Of a stretch of 64,000 nucleotides of DNA, positions 33,230-42,245 are shown one piece after another; positions within the stretch are counted from its first letter, which is position 1; each line of letters starts with the position of its first letter. The notes beneath the pieces were generated by a model. The model was not told the DNA's origin, did no database searches, and worked only from the letters and a program-made list of their open reading frames with translations. The stretch covers positions 186,001-250,000 of the forward strand of contig NZ_JAGIPH010000006.1 in NCBI RefSeq assembly GCF_017877135.1. The letters run 5' to 3'. Both the position numbers and the translations under genes were made by a program. Origin of the DNA: Neorhizobium galegae. GTDB taxonomy: Bacteria; Pseudomonadota; Alphaproteobacteria; Rhizobiales; Rhizobiaceae.

Positions 33230-33672
33230 CGCGGATCAGACACCCGCAGCGGTGACATCGAAGACGAAGGCCGCATCCTGCTCACGGGCTCGATCGCAGG
33301 CTTCATGCCCGGCAGTTTCCAGGCGGTCTACAATGCCAGCAAGGCCTTCATCAACAGCTTCTCCTTTGCGCTGCGCGAGGAGGTGAAGGACACGGGCGTC
33401 ACCGTGACCTGCCTGATGCCGGGCCCCACGGATACCGAATTCTTCGACCGCGCCGAACTTGAGGACAAGCGGCTTGGCCAGATGAAGAAGGACGATCCCG
33501 CCATGGTTGCCGAACTGGCTACAAGGCAATGCTGGAGGGCGACGGCGATGTGGTGACCGGCTGGAAAAACAAGCTGCAATCCGCCCTTGCCAATGTCACC
33601 CCGGCCGCCGCGCTGGCCAAGGCCCATCGCAAGATGGCCGAACCGCAGGAGGAGCCCAAGCCGGCCGGTTGA
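33230..33672 (+). pseudogene. Short-chain dehydrogenase/reductase, 5'-truncated and frameshifted
   Basis: Directly after the alcohol-dehydrogenase stop, one frame encodes the C-terminal half of a classical SDR: GRILLTGSIAGFMPGSFQ, catalytic YNASKAF, and CLMPGPTDTEFF. The cofactor-binding first half is missing, and homology begins around 33250. After DDPAMVAE (near 33517) the frame shifts. The continuation GYKAMLEGDGDVVTGWKNKLQ and LAKAHRKMAEPQ is in another frame and ends at 33672. A deletion plus a frameshift make this a dead gene. Confidence 0.82.
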
Positions 33673-33744
33673 ACGCCTGCCGCTTGCCGCGCAAAACGGA
33701 TCGCATGTCGGGCAATGGCCCGCCAGGGTCGACAGGTGGGGACG

Positions 33745-35301
33745 CTACCGGCTGACAGTGAGCCTCACACTGCCGGCATTGTTATCATAGGCCTGCCAGG
33801 CATCATTGGCGAAGGCATAGAGATAGCCGCTGCGCGAGGGCGTAAATTGCGCCGCATTGCCGATGAGGAAGACCTCGTGGGTCGGAAAGTCAGGAACCTT
33901 CGTGCCGGCCGGCGGCACGTGGACGCCATTTGCCACCAAGCCGATCAAGGCGAACCACGGCATCGCTTCCTGGCGTTTCGTATACCAGAAATCCACCTGT
34001 GGGTTGCCGGAGAGGCGGGCAAACAGTGCCTCGCCCTTGCCGATCAGCGAGGAGGCGACATGGGCAATTTCGCCGAGGTGAAACTGGCCGTCCTGCGTGC
34101 CGGCCGGTCCGCTTTTCAGGCTGGAATCGAGCCACTGTCCCTGCGCGGAAAAGGTGTAAGGCACCCCGGCTTCGAGATATAGGCCGGTAAAATTCCAGTG
34201 CGGCCGGGCGAAAATATCGACGCTTTCGGACTGGCCGGCCACCACCAATCGGGTTTTCCAATAGGGCCCCTGCGACAACGGCGGATCGTCATGACGCGCA
34301 AGGGCGGACGTATGCAGGTGCGGATTGCCGGTTTCGAATAGGGGCACATCGCGCGGCCGTGTCTTTAACGACTGGAAGATGCCGGTGGCGGAATCATGCA
34401 GGAAGCCCTGCCCTTTCGGGGGCGCAAGTTTGGCGCGAACGGTCGGGCGGAGGCCAAGACCAAGCGGATGCGCCTCATCCATCATCCAAACGAGCGCTCC
34501 GTCGCTCAGCTCGCACCGGCCATAACCGCCGCCCACATCCGCATGGACGCCGGGAAACCAGACCTGCTTCACCCGCGGATCATCCTCAACATTCGTCCAC
34601 AGCGTCGGGGTAAAACTTTGCCGCATCTCGTCAATCGCGAGGGCATGGCGTGCGTTCTGCACCACGGGGCTCAGATCGGTATCGTGGAACCGGAAGTTGT
34701 CGGGATTGTCGATGAGGTTAAGAAGGCCCATGTCATCGGGCACGCCCAGCGCACCCACCGTATCCCACACGCCGATGAAGTGGATCCTGATGCTGTGGCG
34801 TGTGGAAGAGCCGGTGGCGACGCCATGAAAATGCAACTCATCGCTCGCCACGAGGTCCGGCACTTGGTCGGCAGGTGTGCGATAATGGTCGAAGGTCTCC
34901 TTGACGGCGCTCCACAGAGCGGAATCGTCAAGCTCCGATGCTTCGGGATCGATCAGCCCGCAGCGTGAAATCATGCCGCCAAGACTGCGCGCCGTATAGG
35001 CGCCGCGGCTGAAGCCAAACAACCAGATGCGGGCCTCCCTCTGGTAATTGCGGCAGAGCCAGGCATAGGCGCTCATGATATTGTGATCGAGCCCCTCGCC
35101 AAGGCCGCCGCCGACCACCCGGTTCCACCAGCTTCCATCGGTGCCGACGCCCGGATGATAATAGACCCGCTGCTCTGCGCCGTCCGTGCCTTCTTCGACC
35201 AGCGCATTGCGCAGTTTGACGACATTGGTCGGCGCCGGCAGGCCGGCATCCATCTGGTCGGGCGTGTTCCACGTCCCATCACTGAACACACAAAGATGCA
35301 T
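33745..35301 (-). CDS. DUF2235 alpha/beta-hydrolase-domain protein
   Basis: This 518-residue protein starts with CVFSDGTWN, the DUF2235 signature, and has YYHPGVGTDG, the nucleophile elbow GFSRGAYTAR (S98) and VWFPGVHADVGGGY with likely catalytic Asp/His. Some DUF2235 proteins are phospholipase-type effectors of type VI secretion, but no secretion genes are nearby and no signal peptide is seen. Residues about 340-518 form an extra domain with no clear relative (WNFTGLYLEAGVPYTFSA, FLIGNAAQFTPSRSGYLYAFANDAW), possibly carbohydrate-binding and lectin-like. ATG 35301 follows AGGGGG; an upstream ATG lacks a site. It is divergent from the glycosyltransferase gene. Confidence 0.78.
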   Translation of the reverse strand: MHLCVFSDGTWNTPDQMDAGLPAPTNVVKLRNALVEEGTDGAEQRVYYHPGVGTDGSWWNRVVGGGLGEGLDHNIMSAYAWLCRNYQREARIWLFGFSRGAYTARSLGGMISRCGLIDPEASELDDSALWSAVKETFDHYRTPADQVPDLVASDELHFHGVATGSSTRHSIRIHFIGVWDTVGALGVPDDMGLLNLIDNPDNFRFHDTDLSPVVQNARHALAIDEMRQSFTPTLWTNVEDDPRVKQVWFPGVHADVGGGYGRCELSDGALVWMMDEAHPLGLGLRPTVRAKLAPPKGQGFLHDSATGIFQSLKTRPRDVPLFETGNPHLHTSALARHDDPPLSQGPYWKTRLVVAGQSESVDIFARPHWNFTGLYLEAGVPYTFSAQGQWLDSSLKSGPAGTQDGQFHLGEIAHVASSLIGKGEALFARLSGNPQVDFWYTKRQEAMPWFALIGLVANGVHVPPAGTKVPDFPTHEVFLIGNAAQFTPSRSGYLYAFANDAWQAYDNNAGSVRLTVSR

Positions 35302-35606
35302 TGCCACGCCCCCTGCCTTCATCTTGGTAGAGTGACGGGAAACGAGTGTTGCATCAAGATGATTCTCGTCGCGATATACCCACGGTAGTGTAAGAAATCG
35401 TTCTAAATTAGAATTTACAGGCTTTGTCGATTATAAATCCTAATCTCCAAGACATAATTTTGAAGATTGATACCATTGTGCGCAAAAGGGTCTGCGAAAA
35501 CACCCTTAGACAGAAGTAAATCCGAATATTGACAGTGTATCGGACTTCACTTTAAGCGGGGGGCTGGCGCCGAAAGGCGCCACAGCAACCTGCGCACCTC
35601 ATCCGG
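35302..35606. promoter_or_regulatory. AT-rich divergent promoter region with GNRA hairpin leader
   Basis: This 305-base spacer is clearly more AT-rich than anything around it (35395-35530). A rightward promoter is visible: TTGACA (35529-35534), 16-base spacer, TTTAAG (35551-35556). Just downstream the transcript would form GGCGCC-GAAA-GGCGCC (35566-35581), a 6-bp stem capped by a GNRA tetraloop. The glycosyltransferase start at 35607 has no good Shine-Dalgarno sequence, so this leader may matter for its translation. Confidence 0.5.
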
Positions 35607-37367
35607 ATGAAAGTCTTGACGTTTTCCAGCGGTATTCCCCGGATCATTCACCAGACGTGGAAGACCCGTCAGGTGCCACCGGATATGGGCGATCCGGAAA
35701 GCTGGATCACGCACAATCCCGGCTGGGAATACCACTTCTGGACCGACGAAGATCTACTGGCCTTCTTCAAAAAGGAGAGGCCCGATCTTCTTGATCTCTA
35801 CCTGTCCTATGGGCGGCCCGTTCAGCGGGCAGATCTTGCCCGATACTGCATTCTTCAGCGCTTCGGTGGCCTCTATGCCGATGTCGATACGCGCTGCCTC
35901 GCCTCGCTCGAGCCGCTCGCCGGCGATCCGCGCGTGATCCTGTGCGAGGAGCCGGCGCGTCACTGGCAGCCGGCGCTGGTGCGCGGCCTCGACCGGCTGT
36001 GGTTCAATGGCACCATGGCAAGCCCGCCGGGGCATCCGTTCTGGTCCGGGGTCATCGACCTTTGCCGCCTGATGGCCGAGCGTCGTCACGGCGATGTTCT
36101 GGAAACCACCGGACCCCTGGTTCTGACGGCCGCCGTGCGCGATTATGCCGATCGCGAGGGGCTGGCGCTGAATTCCTGCGGCGTGTTTGCCGATACCGAT
36201 GTGCACGGCGCGCCCTCAGACAGTGTTCGCTATGGGCCTTACGGGCATCTGACGCTATCGACCCATCTCTGGAAGGGCAGTTGGTACGCGCGCACCCGAA
36301 GAACCTGGTGGCGGCGCAAGACGGCGCGTGTGCGCCAGATCTTCGACCGTCTGTCGGGCGGCCCGCGGCTTGCTCCGGGCCGGGTGCTTGGCCAGCTTGA
36401 CCGGGCGCTTCTTGCGCGCGCGTCGCGCCAGCCTTCCGAGGAAGGTCACGTGCTCGTGCTTGTGCCGATGCTGAAGGCCGGGCCTCAGCTTTCAAGCTTT
36501 TGCGAGCGCCTTCTGTCGCTTGGCCATCCGCGCGACAAGCTGCATCTGTGGTTCGGGCATGGCGGCGGTGGAAGGCCGGATGTGCTCGATGACTTCATCG
36601 CCCGCCATGGCGGCACATTCGCCTCGGCGGGTGTCGTCAGGATCGCGCGCAAGCGTTTGGGCCCTGGCCGGGGAAAGCGCGGCGCACTTTCAAGGCTTGC
36701 CGCGATCCGCAACGAACTTCTCGCCGCAACGCTTAAGGCGCGCCATGACCGTGTGCTCTGGATCGTCACGGAGGCGATGGATTATCCGCCCGATATCGTG
36801 GCACAGCTGACGCGATCCGGGGCGCGAATCGCCGTTCCTCATGCGGTGCAAGATCCCGGTGGACAGAGTGCCGATACCGGCAGCTTCCTGATGATCGCCG
36901 AGCCGGCGCGCGCGGATTTCTATGGCCATGTGCGCCAAGGATTGCTGCAACCGCCGCACAGCTGGGAATTCCGCCGCCATCTCCACGACCTTCGCTACCT
37001 TGATACGGTGCCGCTGCACGGGGTGGGCAGGACGATGCTGCTGGTCGATGCCGATTGCCACCGCGCCGGCCTGCTTTTCCCGGAGCGGCCTTATCGACAC
37101 CTGATCGATACGGAAGGTTTCGGCTTGCTGGCGCGCGATGCCGGCGTGGTCCCGCTTGGTCTGCCGCAGCTGGAAATCCTCGTGTCCGGGGAGCTTCTGG
37201 GCGCGCCGGAAGAGAGTGCGCAAGGCAAGCGCGGTCCCACACACGTCAGTTGGCCCGGAGCGACGCTCGCACCATTTCCGGCCGCCCCTCTCTCTGGCGA
37301 CAAGGCCCTGCCCATGGCAAATGAAGCCTTATCGCCGCGCTTCACGCGTGTCGCCCGGCGGTCATGA
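35607..37367 (+). CDS. Two-domain glycosyltransferase: OCH1-like (DXD) plus ANP1/MNN9-like
   Basis: This is a 586-residue protein. Residues 1-250 are a Gly_transf_sug/OCH1-type domain: IPRIIHQTWKT, WTDEDL, ADLARYCILQRFGGLYADVDT with the DXD metal/nucleotide-sugar motif at 92-94, and a substrate block around STHLWKGSW. Residues about 280-530 resemble the ANP1/MNN9/VAN1 family: VLVLVPMLKAG, LAAIRNELLAATL, RVLWI...MDYPPDIV, and DTEGFGLLARDAGVVPLGLPQLEI. The canonical second-domain DxD (usually LWLDVDI) is replaced by LWIVTEAMD, so that half may not bind metal. No signal peptide or membrane helix is seen. It probably builds a surface polysaccharide. The acceptor is unknown. Confidence 0.75.
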   Translation: MKVLTFSSGIPRIIHQTWKTRQVPPDMGDPESWITHNPGWEYHFWTDEDLLAFFKKERPDLLDLYLSYGRPVQRADLARYCILQRFGGLYADVDTRCLASLEPLAGDPRVILCEEPARHWQPALVRGLDRLWFNGTMASPPGHPFWSGVIDLCRLMAERRHGDVLETTGPLVLTAAVRDYADREGLALNSCGVFADTDVHGAPSDSVRYGPYGHLTLSTHLWKGSWYARTRRTWWRRKTARVRQIFDRLSGGPRLAPGRVLGQLDRALLARASRQPSEEGHVLVLVPMLKAGPQLSSFCERLLSLGHPRDKLHLWFGHGGGGRPDVLDDFIARHGGTFASAGVVRIARKRLGPGRGKRGALSRLAAIRNELLAATLKARHDRVLWIVTEAMDYPPDIVAQLTRSGARIAVPHAVQDPGGQSADTGSFLMIAEPARADFYGHVRQGLLQPPHSWEFRRHLHDLRYLDTVPLHGVGRTMLLVDADCHRAGLLFPERPYRHLIDTEGFGLLARDAGVVPLGLPQLEILVSGELLGAPEESAQGKRGPTHVSWPGATLAPFPAAPLSGDKALPMANEALSPRFTRVARRS

Positions 37368-37394
37368 TCGTGCCGGCTTCAATGGCACCGCTGG

Positions 37395-37538
37395 TCAGGC
37401 GGGCTTTGCCTGATCCTCGGCGGCCTTGGCGGCTTTTTCCTGCTTGAGCTTGTCGTCCTGGCGTTTCAGTTCGCGCTCCACCGTGTCGCGATCGCCTTCG
37501 GAAGGCTGGTCCTGTAGGCGGTGATTTTCTGCGTCCAT
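37395..37538 (-). CDS. Small charged hypothetical protein (47 aa)
   Basis: This 47-residue hydrophilic protein (MDAENHRLQDQP...) is dominated by Asp, Glu, Lys and Arg and is predicted to form one helix (VERELKRQDDKLKQEKAAKAAED). A good ribosome-binding site, AAGGAG, lies 8 bases upstream, which supports translation. No family is recognised. Similar small charged proteins are common in rhizobial genomes. The stretch 37539-37694 upstream holds nothing recognisable. Confidence 0.55.
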   Translation of the reverse strand: MDAENHRLQDQPSEGDRDTVERELKRQDDKLKQEKAAKAAEDQAKPA

Positions 37539-37694
37539 GGCCGTACTCTCCTTGTGGTGGGCGCCGCGTCGTGGCGACCCTTTGCACGCAACCGGCAGGA
37601 GAGGGGAATGTTCCGCGAGCGTCCGCCGCGGGGCGGCGCGGGACGGGCTATGCGGCAAGGGCCAAGGGGGCCGTCAGGCGGTCGCTTCCGGCCT

Positions 37695-38426
37695 TTAGCC
37701 GTCAAAAGACTTCTGGATGCGGCCGCGGCCGACATCGATGACGTGGCGCATGGCGGCAATGGCCTTTTCCGGATCGCGCGAGGCAATCGCATGGGCGATG
37801 CGCAAGTGGTTCGTCGCTACCTCGTCGATCATTTCCGGCGACGAGGCCGGCGAGGAGAGGCGGAAGGAAATGGCAAGGGCGGCTTCGATCAGCGCGCTTG
37901 CCGAGCGCATGAATGGATTGCCCGAAATGCGCGCGATGGCGAGGTGAAATTCAAGGTCCACCTTGGCGATAGTCTCGGGCGTGTGATTGAGATCATCGAA
38001 CTTCGCCGCGATGGCATAAAGCGCCACGATATCGTCGCTGGTCGCCCGTTCGGCGGCGGCCGCCGCTGCCGCCGGCTCCAGCGCCATGCGCATTTCGGCC
38101 AGATATTCGATGAAAGTGAGATCCATGCCCGCATCGCAGCGCCAGCCGAGCACGTCCGGATCAAAGAAATTCCAGTTGGACCGCGGCAGCACGCGGGTTC
38201 CGACCTTGGCCTTCGGCTCGATCAGCCGCTTGGCCGACAGCGTCTTCATCGCCTCGCGCAACACGGTGCGCGAGACGCCGAATCGCAGGGACAGATCGGC
38301 ATCGCCGGGCAGGATCTCGCCTTCTGCGATGGCGCCCGAAACGATTGCGCTGCCCAGTTCCGCCACCACATGCGCATGGCTGCTGCCGCGCTTCTTGCCG
38401 GTGATCGTCGTCTCAAGCAGCCCCAC
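37695..38426 (-). CDS. FadR/GntR-family regulator of the galactose-type region
   Basis: This 243-residue regulator has a winged helix in residues about 10-80 (VVAELGSAIVSGAIAEGEILPGDADL, FGVSRTVLREAMKTLSAKRLIEPK) and an FCD domain with metal-type residues in KVDLEFHLAIARISGN and NHLRIAHAI. The GTG start at 38426 sits 6 bases behind AGAGGAG; an ATG at 38450 is inside the preceding gene. It overlaps yjfF by 14 bases and is the last gene of the ytfQRT-yjfF operon. It probably controls that operon, and the divergent catabolic operon at 43475, through sites in 43206-43474. Confidence 0.85.
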   Translation of the reverse strand: MGLLETTITGKKRGSSHAHVVAELGSAIVSGAIAEGEILPGDADLSLRFGVSRTVLREAMKTLSAKRLIEPKAKVGTRVLPRSNWNFFDPDVLGWRCDAGMDLTFIEYLAEMRMALEPAAAAAAAERATSDDIVALYAIAAKFDDLNHTPETIAKVDLEFHLAIARISGNPFMRSASALIEAALAISFRLSSPASSPEMIDEVATNHLRIAHAIASRDPEKAIAAMRHVIDVGRGRIQKSFDG

Positions 38427-39414
38427 GCAATTCTCCTCTTGCAGCGCCATCGGCCAGGCGCCTGTTTGAATACCAGATGATGGCACGCTGCAAAGCGATG
38501 AAGGCAAACAGCAGGATGCCGATCACGATCTTGGTCCACCACGACGACAGCGTGCCGTCGAAGACGATATAGGTCTGGATCAGCCCCTGGATGAGAATGC
38601 CGACCAGCGTTCCTGCCACAAGCCCGGTGCCACCGGTCAACAGCGTGCCGCCGATCACAACGGCCGCAATCGCATCGAGCTCGATGCCGACGGTCGCGAG
38701 CGAATAGCCCGATGACGTGTAGATCGTGTAGGCAATGCCTGACAAGCCCGACAGAAAGCCGGAAAGGGCATAAATTCCGATAATCGTGCGCCCAACCGGC
38801 ACGCCCATCAGCGCGGCCGATTGTTCATTGCCGCCAAGGGCATAGACATTGGCCCCGAAGCGGGTGCGGCTAGCGACCAGGGCGCCTATCGCAAACACCA
38901 GAAGCATCAGCATGGCCATCGCCGTCAGCCGTCCGCCGCCGGGAAGACGCACCGATACCGTCTGGATGGTTTCAAAGAAGGGGTGCGTAATCGGAACCGA
39001 CTGCGTGGAGACCAGATAGGCCGCGCCGCGTGCCAGAAACATGCCGGCAAGGGTAACGACGAAGGGCGGAATGGCAAGGTAGCGGATCATCAGCCCCATA
39101 CCGGCGCCAAACAGTGTCGACAGCACGAGCGACAGCGTAAAGGCGGTCATCGGATGCAGGTCGAAGGAGCCGACCAGAACCGCCACGAACACGCTGGTAA
39201 AGGCAATCACGGAGCCGACCGACAGATCGATGCCGCCAGACAGGATGACGAACGTCATGCCGACCGCTGCAATGCCGAGAAAGGCATTGTCGGAGAGCAG
39301 GTTCGCCACCACTCGCGTCGAGAGCATGTTGGGAAACTGCAGCGTGCAAAGCGCGTAGGCGATCAGGAAGACGATCAGCGTCGCCAGGAATGGCAGGTTA
39401 CGGGCGTTTTTCAT
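38413..39414 (-). CDS. yjfF: Galactofuranose-type ABC permease YjfF
   Basis: This 333-residue BPD_transp_2 permease has about nine to ten helices. Family blocks are [55 protein letters not shown] and AVVIGGTLLTGGTGLVAGTLVGI (quoted as separate motifs). It is the fourth gene of ytfQ-ytfR-ytfT-yjfF and overlaps ytfT by ATGA. With YtfT it forms the heterodimeric channel for galactofuranose or a related sugar. Confidence 0.85.
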   Translation of the reverse strand: MKNARNLPFLATLIVFLIAYALCTLQFPNMLSTRVVANLLSDNAFLGIAAVGMTFVILSGGIDLSVGSVIAFTSVFVAVLVGSFDLHPMTAFTLSLVLSTLFGAGMGLMIRYLAIPPFVVTLAGMFLARGAAYLVSTQSVPITHPFFETIQTVSVRLPGGGRLTAMAMLMLLVFAIGALVASRTRFGANVYALGGNEQSAALMGVPVGRTIIGIYALSGFLSGLSGIAYTIYTSSGYSLATVGIELDAIAAVVIGGTLLTGGTGLVAGTLVGILIQGLIQTYIVFDGTLSSWWTKIVIGILLFAFIALQRAIIWYSNRRLADGAARGELRGAA

Positions 39415-40535
39415 GAGGTGCGCTCTTGCGTGGAGAAGGTCGTCGGCGCGCGGTCGGTGCGGGTCGTGCCCGCCTTCTCGCCCGCACGCGGCTCAGCGGA
39501 TGCCTTGCCGATCGGTTGGCCGGCATTGCCCGGCGGGCGCAGGAAGCCGCCGATAAAGCCGAGCGCCGGCGATTGCAGCGTCAGAACGACGATGATGATG
39601 CTCGCCTTGATGATGAGGTTGAATTCCGGGGGAAAGCCGGACACGAGAATGCCGGTATTGATCGACTGGATGATCAAGGCACCGATGAGCGAGGCGGTGA
39701 TGGAAAAGCGCCCGCCGTTCAGCGACGTGCCACCGATGACGACCGCCAGGATCGCATCGAGCTCCAGCCAGAGGCCGGCATTGTTGGCGTCTGCCCCGCG
39801 GATATCGGCGGTGATGATCAGGCCGGCAATCGCGGCCATGACGCCGGACACCGCATAGACGAAGATCAGCAGGAAGCGCGCCTGGACGCCGGCGAGCATG
39901 GCGGCGCGCCGGTTGATGCCCGTGGCTTCGATGAGAAAGCCAAGCGCCGTGCGGCGCACCAGAAGTCCGACGAGAAGGCCGGTGGCAAGCCAGAGCAGCA
40001 CCGGCACCGGAATGCCAAACAGCGCGCCCGAGCCGATATCGGCAAAATCATCATTGTTGAAGGTGAGGATGACGCCTTCGGTGATGAGCTGCGCAATGCC
40101 TCGCCCGGCCACCATCAGGATAAGGGTCGCAATGATCGGCTGGATATCGAGAAAGGCGACGAGCACGGCGTTCCACAGGCCGCAGACGAGACCGACGGCG
40201 GTGACGGCGACAAGCACGGCCACCAGCGGATAACCATCGGCCACAAGGCTTGCGGCAACGGCGCCGCAAATGGCGATAACGGCGCCGATCGAGAGGTCAA
40301 TGCCGCGTGTCGCAATCACCAGCGTCATGCCGATGGTCAGAAGCGCCACCGGCGCGGCGCGCACCAGAACGTCGATGAGGCTGCCATAGAGACGGCCGTT
40401 CTGCACGGTGATGCTGAGGAAACCGGGGGAGATCAGGGTGATCAGCGCAAGGATGGCGAAAAGGGCGGCAAGCTGGGGGCCAAGGCGGCGCAGCTTGCGG
40501 GTGAGGGCGGCTGAAATCGGCGTGGTCTGCATCAC
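39411..40535 (-). CDS. ytfT: Galactofuranose-type ABC permease YtfT
   Basis: This 374-residue BPD_transp_2 permease carries IGMTLVIATRGIDLSIGAVIAICGAVAA, LIADG..AVLVAVTAVGLVCGLWN and LILMVAGRGIAQLITEGVILTFNN, which match the E. coli YtfT pattern as I know it. The C-terminal 35 residues (GNAGQPIGKASAEPRAGEKAG) are an extra hydrophilic tail. It overlaps both ytfR and yjfF by 4 bases. Confidence 0.85.
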   Translation of the reverse strand: MMQTTPISAALTRKLRRLGPQLAALFAILALITLISPGFLSITVQNGRLYGSLIDVLVRAAPVALLTIGMTLVIATRGIDLSIGAVIAICGAVAASLVADGYPLVAVLVAVTAVGLVCGLWNAVLVAFLDIQPIIATLILMVAGRGIAQLITEGVILTFNNDDFADIGSGALFGIPVPVLLWLATGLLVGLLVRRTALGFLIEATGINRRAAMLAGVQARFLLIFVYAVSGVMAAIAGLIITADIRGADANNAGLWLELDAILAVVIGGTSLNGGRFSITASLIGALIIQSINTGILVSGFPPEFNLIIKASIIIVVLTLQSPALGFIGGFLRPPGNAGQPIGKASAEPRAGEKAGTTRTDRAPTTFSTQERTS

Positions 40536-42058
40536 GCGGCCTCCGTCGTTGCGGGCGCGGCAATGGCGCGCATGATGTTGTCGGCCGTCACCTCGGCGCC
40601 TTTCAGTTCGGCCACATGGGCGCGGTCGGAAAGAACGATGACGCGGTGGGCAACGGCGGTCAGTTCTTCCAGTTCAGACGAGATCACCACCAGCGCCATG
40701 CCGTCGGCGCAGAGCTTCTCGATCATCTTCAGGATTTCCGCATGCGCACCGATATCGATGCCGCGTGTCGGCTCGTCGAGAATGAGGAGGCGCGGCCCCG
40801 TGACCAGCCAGCGGGCAAGGATCGCCTTTTGCTGATTGCCGCCGGACAGGAACTTGATCGGCCGGTCGGGATCCGGCGGGCGGATATCAAGGGAGCGGAT
40901 GAACTCCTGCGCGAGCGCCCTCTGCGCCTTTGCGGAGATCGGGCGCGCCCAGCCGTCGCGGGCCTGCAGCGCAAGGGCAATGTTTTGGGCAACCGAAAAC
41001 TCGCCGATAATGCCATCGGTCTTGCGCTCTTCCGGGCAGAAGCCAAAACCGTTCGCAATCGCCGCCTGCGGCGAATTGAGCGCCACCGCGCGTCCGTCGA
41101 TCTTTGCCTCGCCGCTGTCGGGACGGTCGATGCCGAACATCAGGAAGGCGGTTTCGGTGCGGCCGGAGCCGAGAAGGCCCGCAATACCCACCACTTCACC
41201 GGGCTGGATCGAGAGATCGAATGGGGCAATGCTGCCGCGGCGACCGTAATTTTCAAAGCGAATCGGTGCTTCGCCCGCAGCACCCGCGGATGCACGGTCA
41301 CTCGCATGCTCGCTTTCGATTTCCAGAAGTTCGCGGCCGAGCATCATGGAGATCAGCTCCATGCGCGGCAGGCCGGACAGCGCGCGGGTGCCGACGAGGC
41401 GCCCGTTACGCAGCACGGTGGCGCGGTCGGCGACCGCATAAACCTGCGCCAGAAAATGCGTGATGATGACGATGCCGAGCCCTTCTGCCTTCAGCTGACG
41501 CAGCACCTGAAACAGCATCTCGACCTCCTGGCCGTCCAGACTTGCCGTCGGCTCGTCGAGAATCAGCACCTTGCCGGAGAGATCGACGGCGCGCGCGATC
41601 GCCACGATCTGTCGGATGGCCACCGAATAGCTGGAGAGAAGCGCATTCACGTCGATGTCGAGCCCGTAGCGCGCCAGAAGCGCGCGGGCGCCGGCGGTCA
41701 TCGCCTTGCGGTCGAGAAGACCGAAGCGGCGCGGCTGGCGGCCGAGATAGAGGTTTTCGGCAACGGTGAGGTTTTCGAGAAGGTTCACCTCCTGATAGAC
41801 GGTGCCGATGCCGAGCGCCTGGGCGTCGGCCACCGTTTCGGGCAGGATTTCGGTGCCTTCCAGCTGGATGCTGCCGCGGTCACGCCGGTAAACGCCGGTG
41901 AGGATCTTGATCAGAGTGGATTTTCCCGCACCGTTTTCGCCGAGAAGCGCGTGGATCTCGCCGCGCTCCAGGGTGAAATCCACCCCGTCAAGGGCTGCGA
42001 TGCCAAGGAAGCTCTTGCCGATATTGCGGGCTTCGAGAAGGGGGATCTGGCTGGACAT
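40532..42058 (-). CDS. ytfR: Galactofuranose-type ABC ATPase YtfR
   Basis: This 508-residue sugar ABC ATPase has two nucleotide-binding domains. NBD1 has Walker [10 protein letters not shown] and the divergent signature LSSYSVAIRQIVAI; NBD2 has the degenerate first motif LLGSGRTETA and signature [15 protein letters not shown], with Walker [16 protein letters not shown] 42058 was chosen because homology (IPLLEARNIGKSF) starts there. The ribosome-binding site is weak (GGAACC), consistent with lower expression than the binding protein upstream, from which it is separated by 187 bases and a hairpin. Confidence 0.88.
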   Translation of the reverse strand: MSSQIPLLEARNIGKSFLGIAALDGVDFTLERGEIHALLGENGAGKSTLIKILTGVYRRDRGSIQLEGTEILPETVADAQALGIGTVYQEVNLLENLTVAENLYLGRQPRRFGLLDRKAMTAGARALLARYGLDIDVNALLSSYSVAIRQIVAIARAVDLSGKVLILDEPTASLDGQEVEMLFQVLRQLKAEGLGIVIITHFLAQVYAVADRATVLRNGRLVGTRALSGLPRMELISMMLGRELLEIESEHASDRASAGAAGEAPIRFENYGRRGSIAPFDLSIQPGEVVGIAGLLGSGRTETAFLMFGIDRPDSGEAKIDGRAVALNSPQAAIANGFGFCPEERKTDGIIGEFSVAQNIALALQARDGWARPISAKAQRALAQEFIRSLDIRPPDPDRPIKFLSGGNQQKAILARWLVTGPRLLILDEPTRGIDIGAHAEILKMIEKLCADGMALVVISSELEELTAVAHRVIVLSDRAHVAELKGAEVTADNIMRAIAAPATTEAA

Positions 42059-42209
42059 GGCTAAGGTTCCGCGACGCTTGCGCTCCGGACGATACGGGCT
42101 TCCGGAAGCTTTACGGGGAGAGAGCGGACGGTGGCGCGGGCGGCGTCTCACAACGTCCGGGAGGGGCCAAGGCGCACCGTTTTCGGCGCGGCCATGGCAT
42201 TGAGCCTGC

Positions 42210-42232
42210 GGCGCGGCCTGTTCGACCGCGCC
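42210..42232 (-). repeat. Hairpin after ytfQ
   Basis: The arms GGCGCGG (42210-42216) and CCGCGCC (42226-42232) lie 13 bases beyond the ytfQ stop codon in the direction of transcription, with no U-tract. This is the same arrangement as after ydcS, the dipeptide-binding-protein gene and chvE. Confidence 0.6.
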
Positions 42233-42245
42233 GGCTTTCCAAGGC

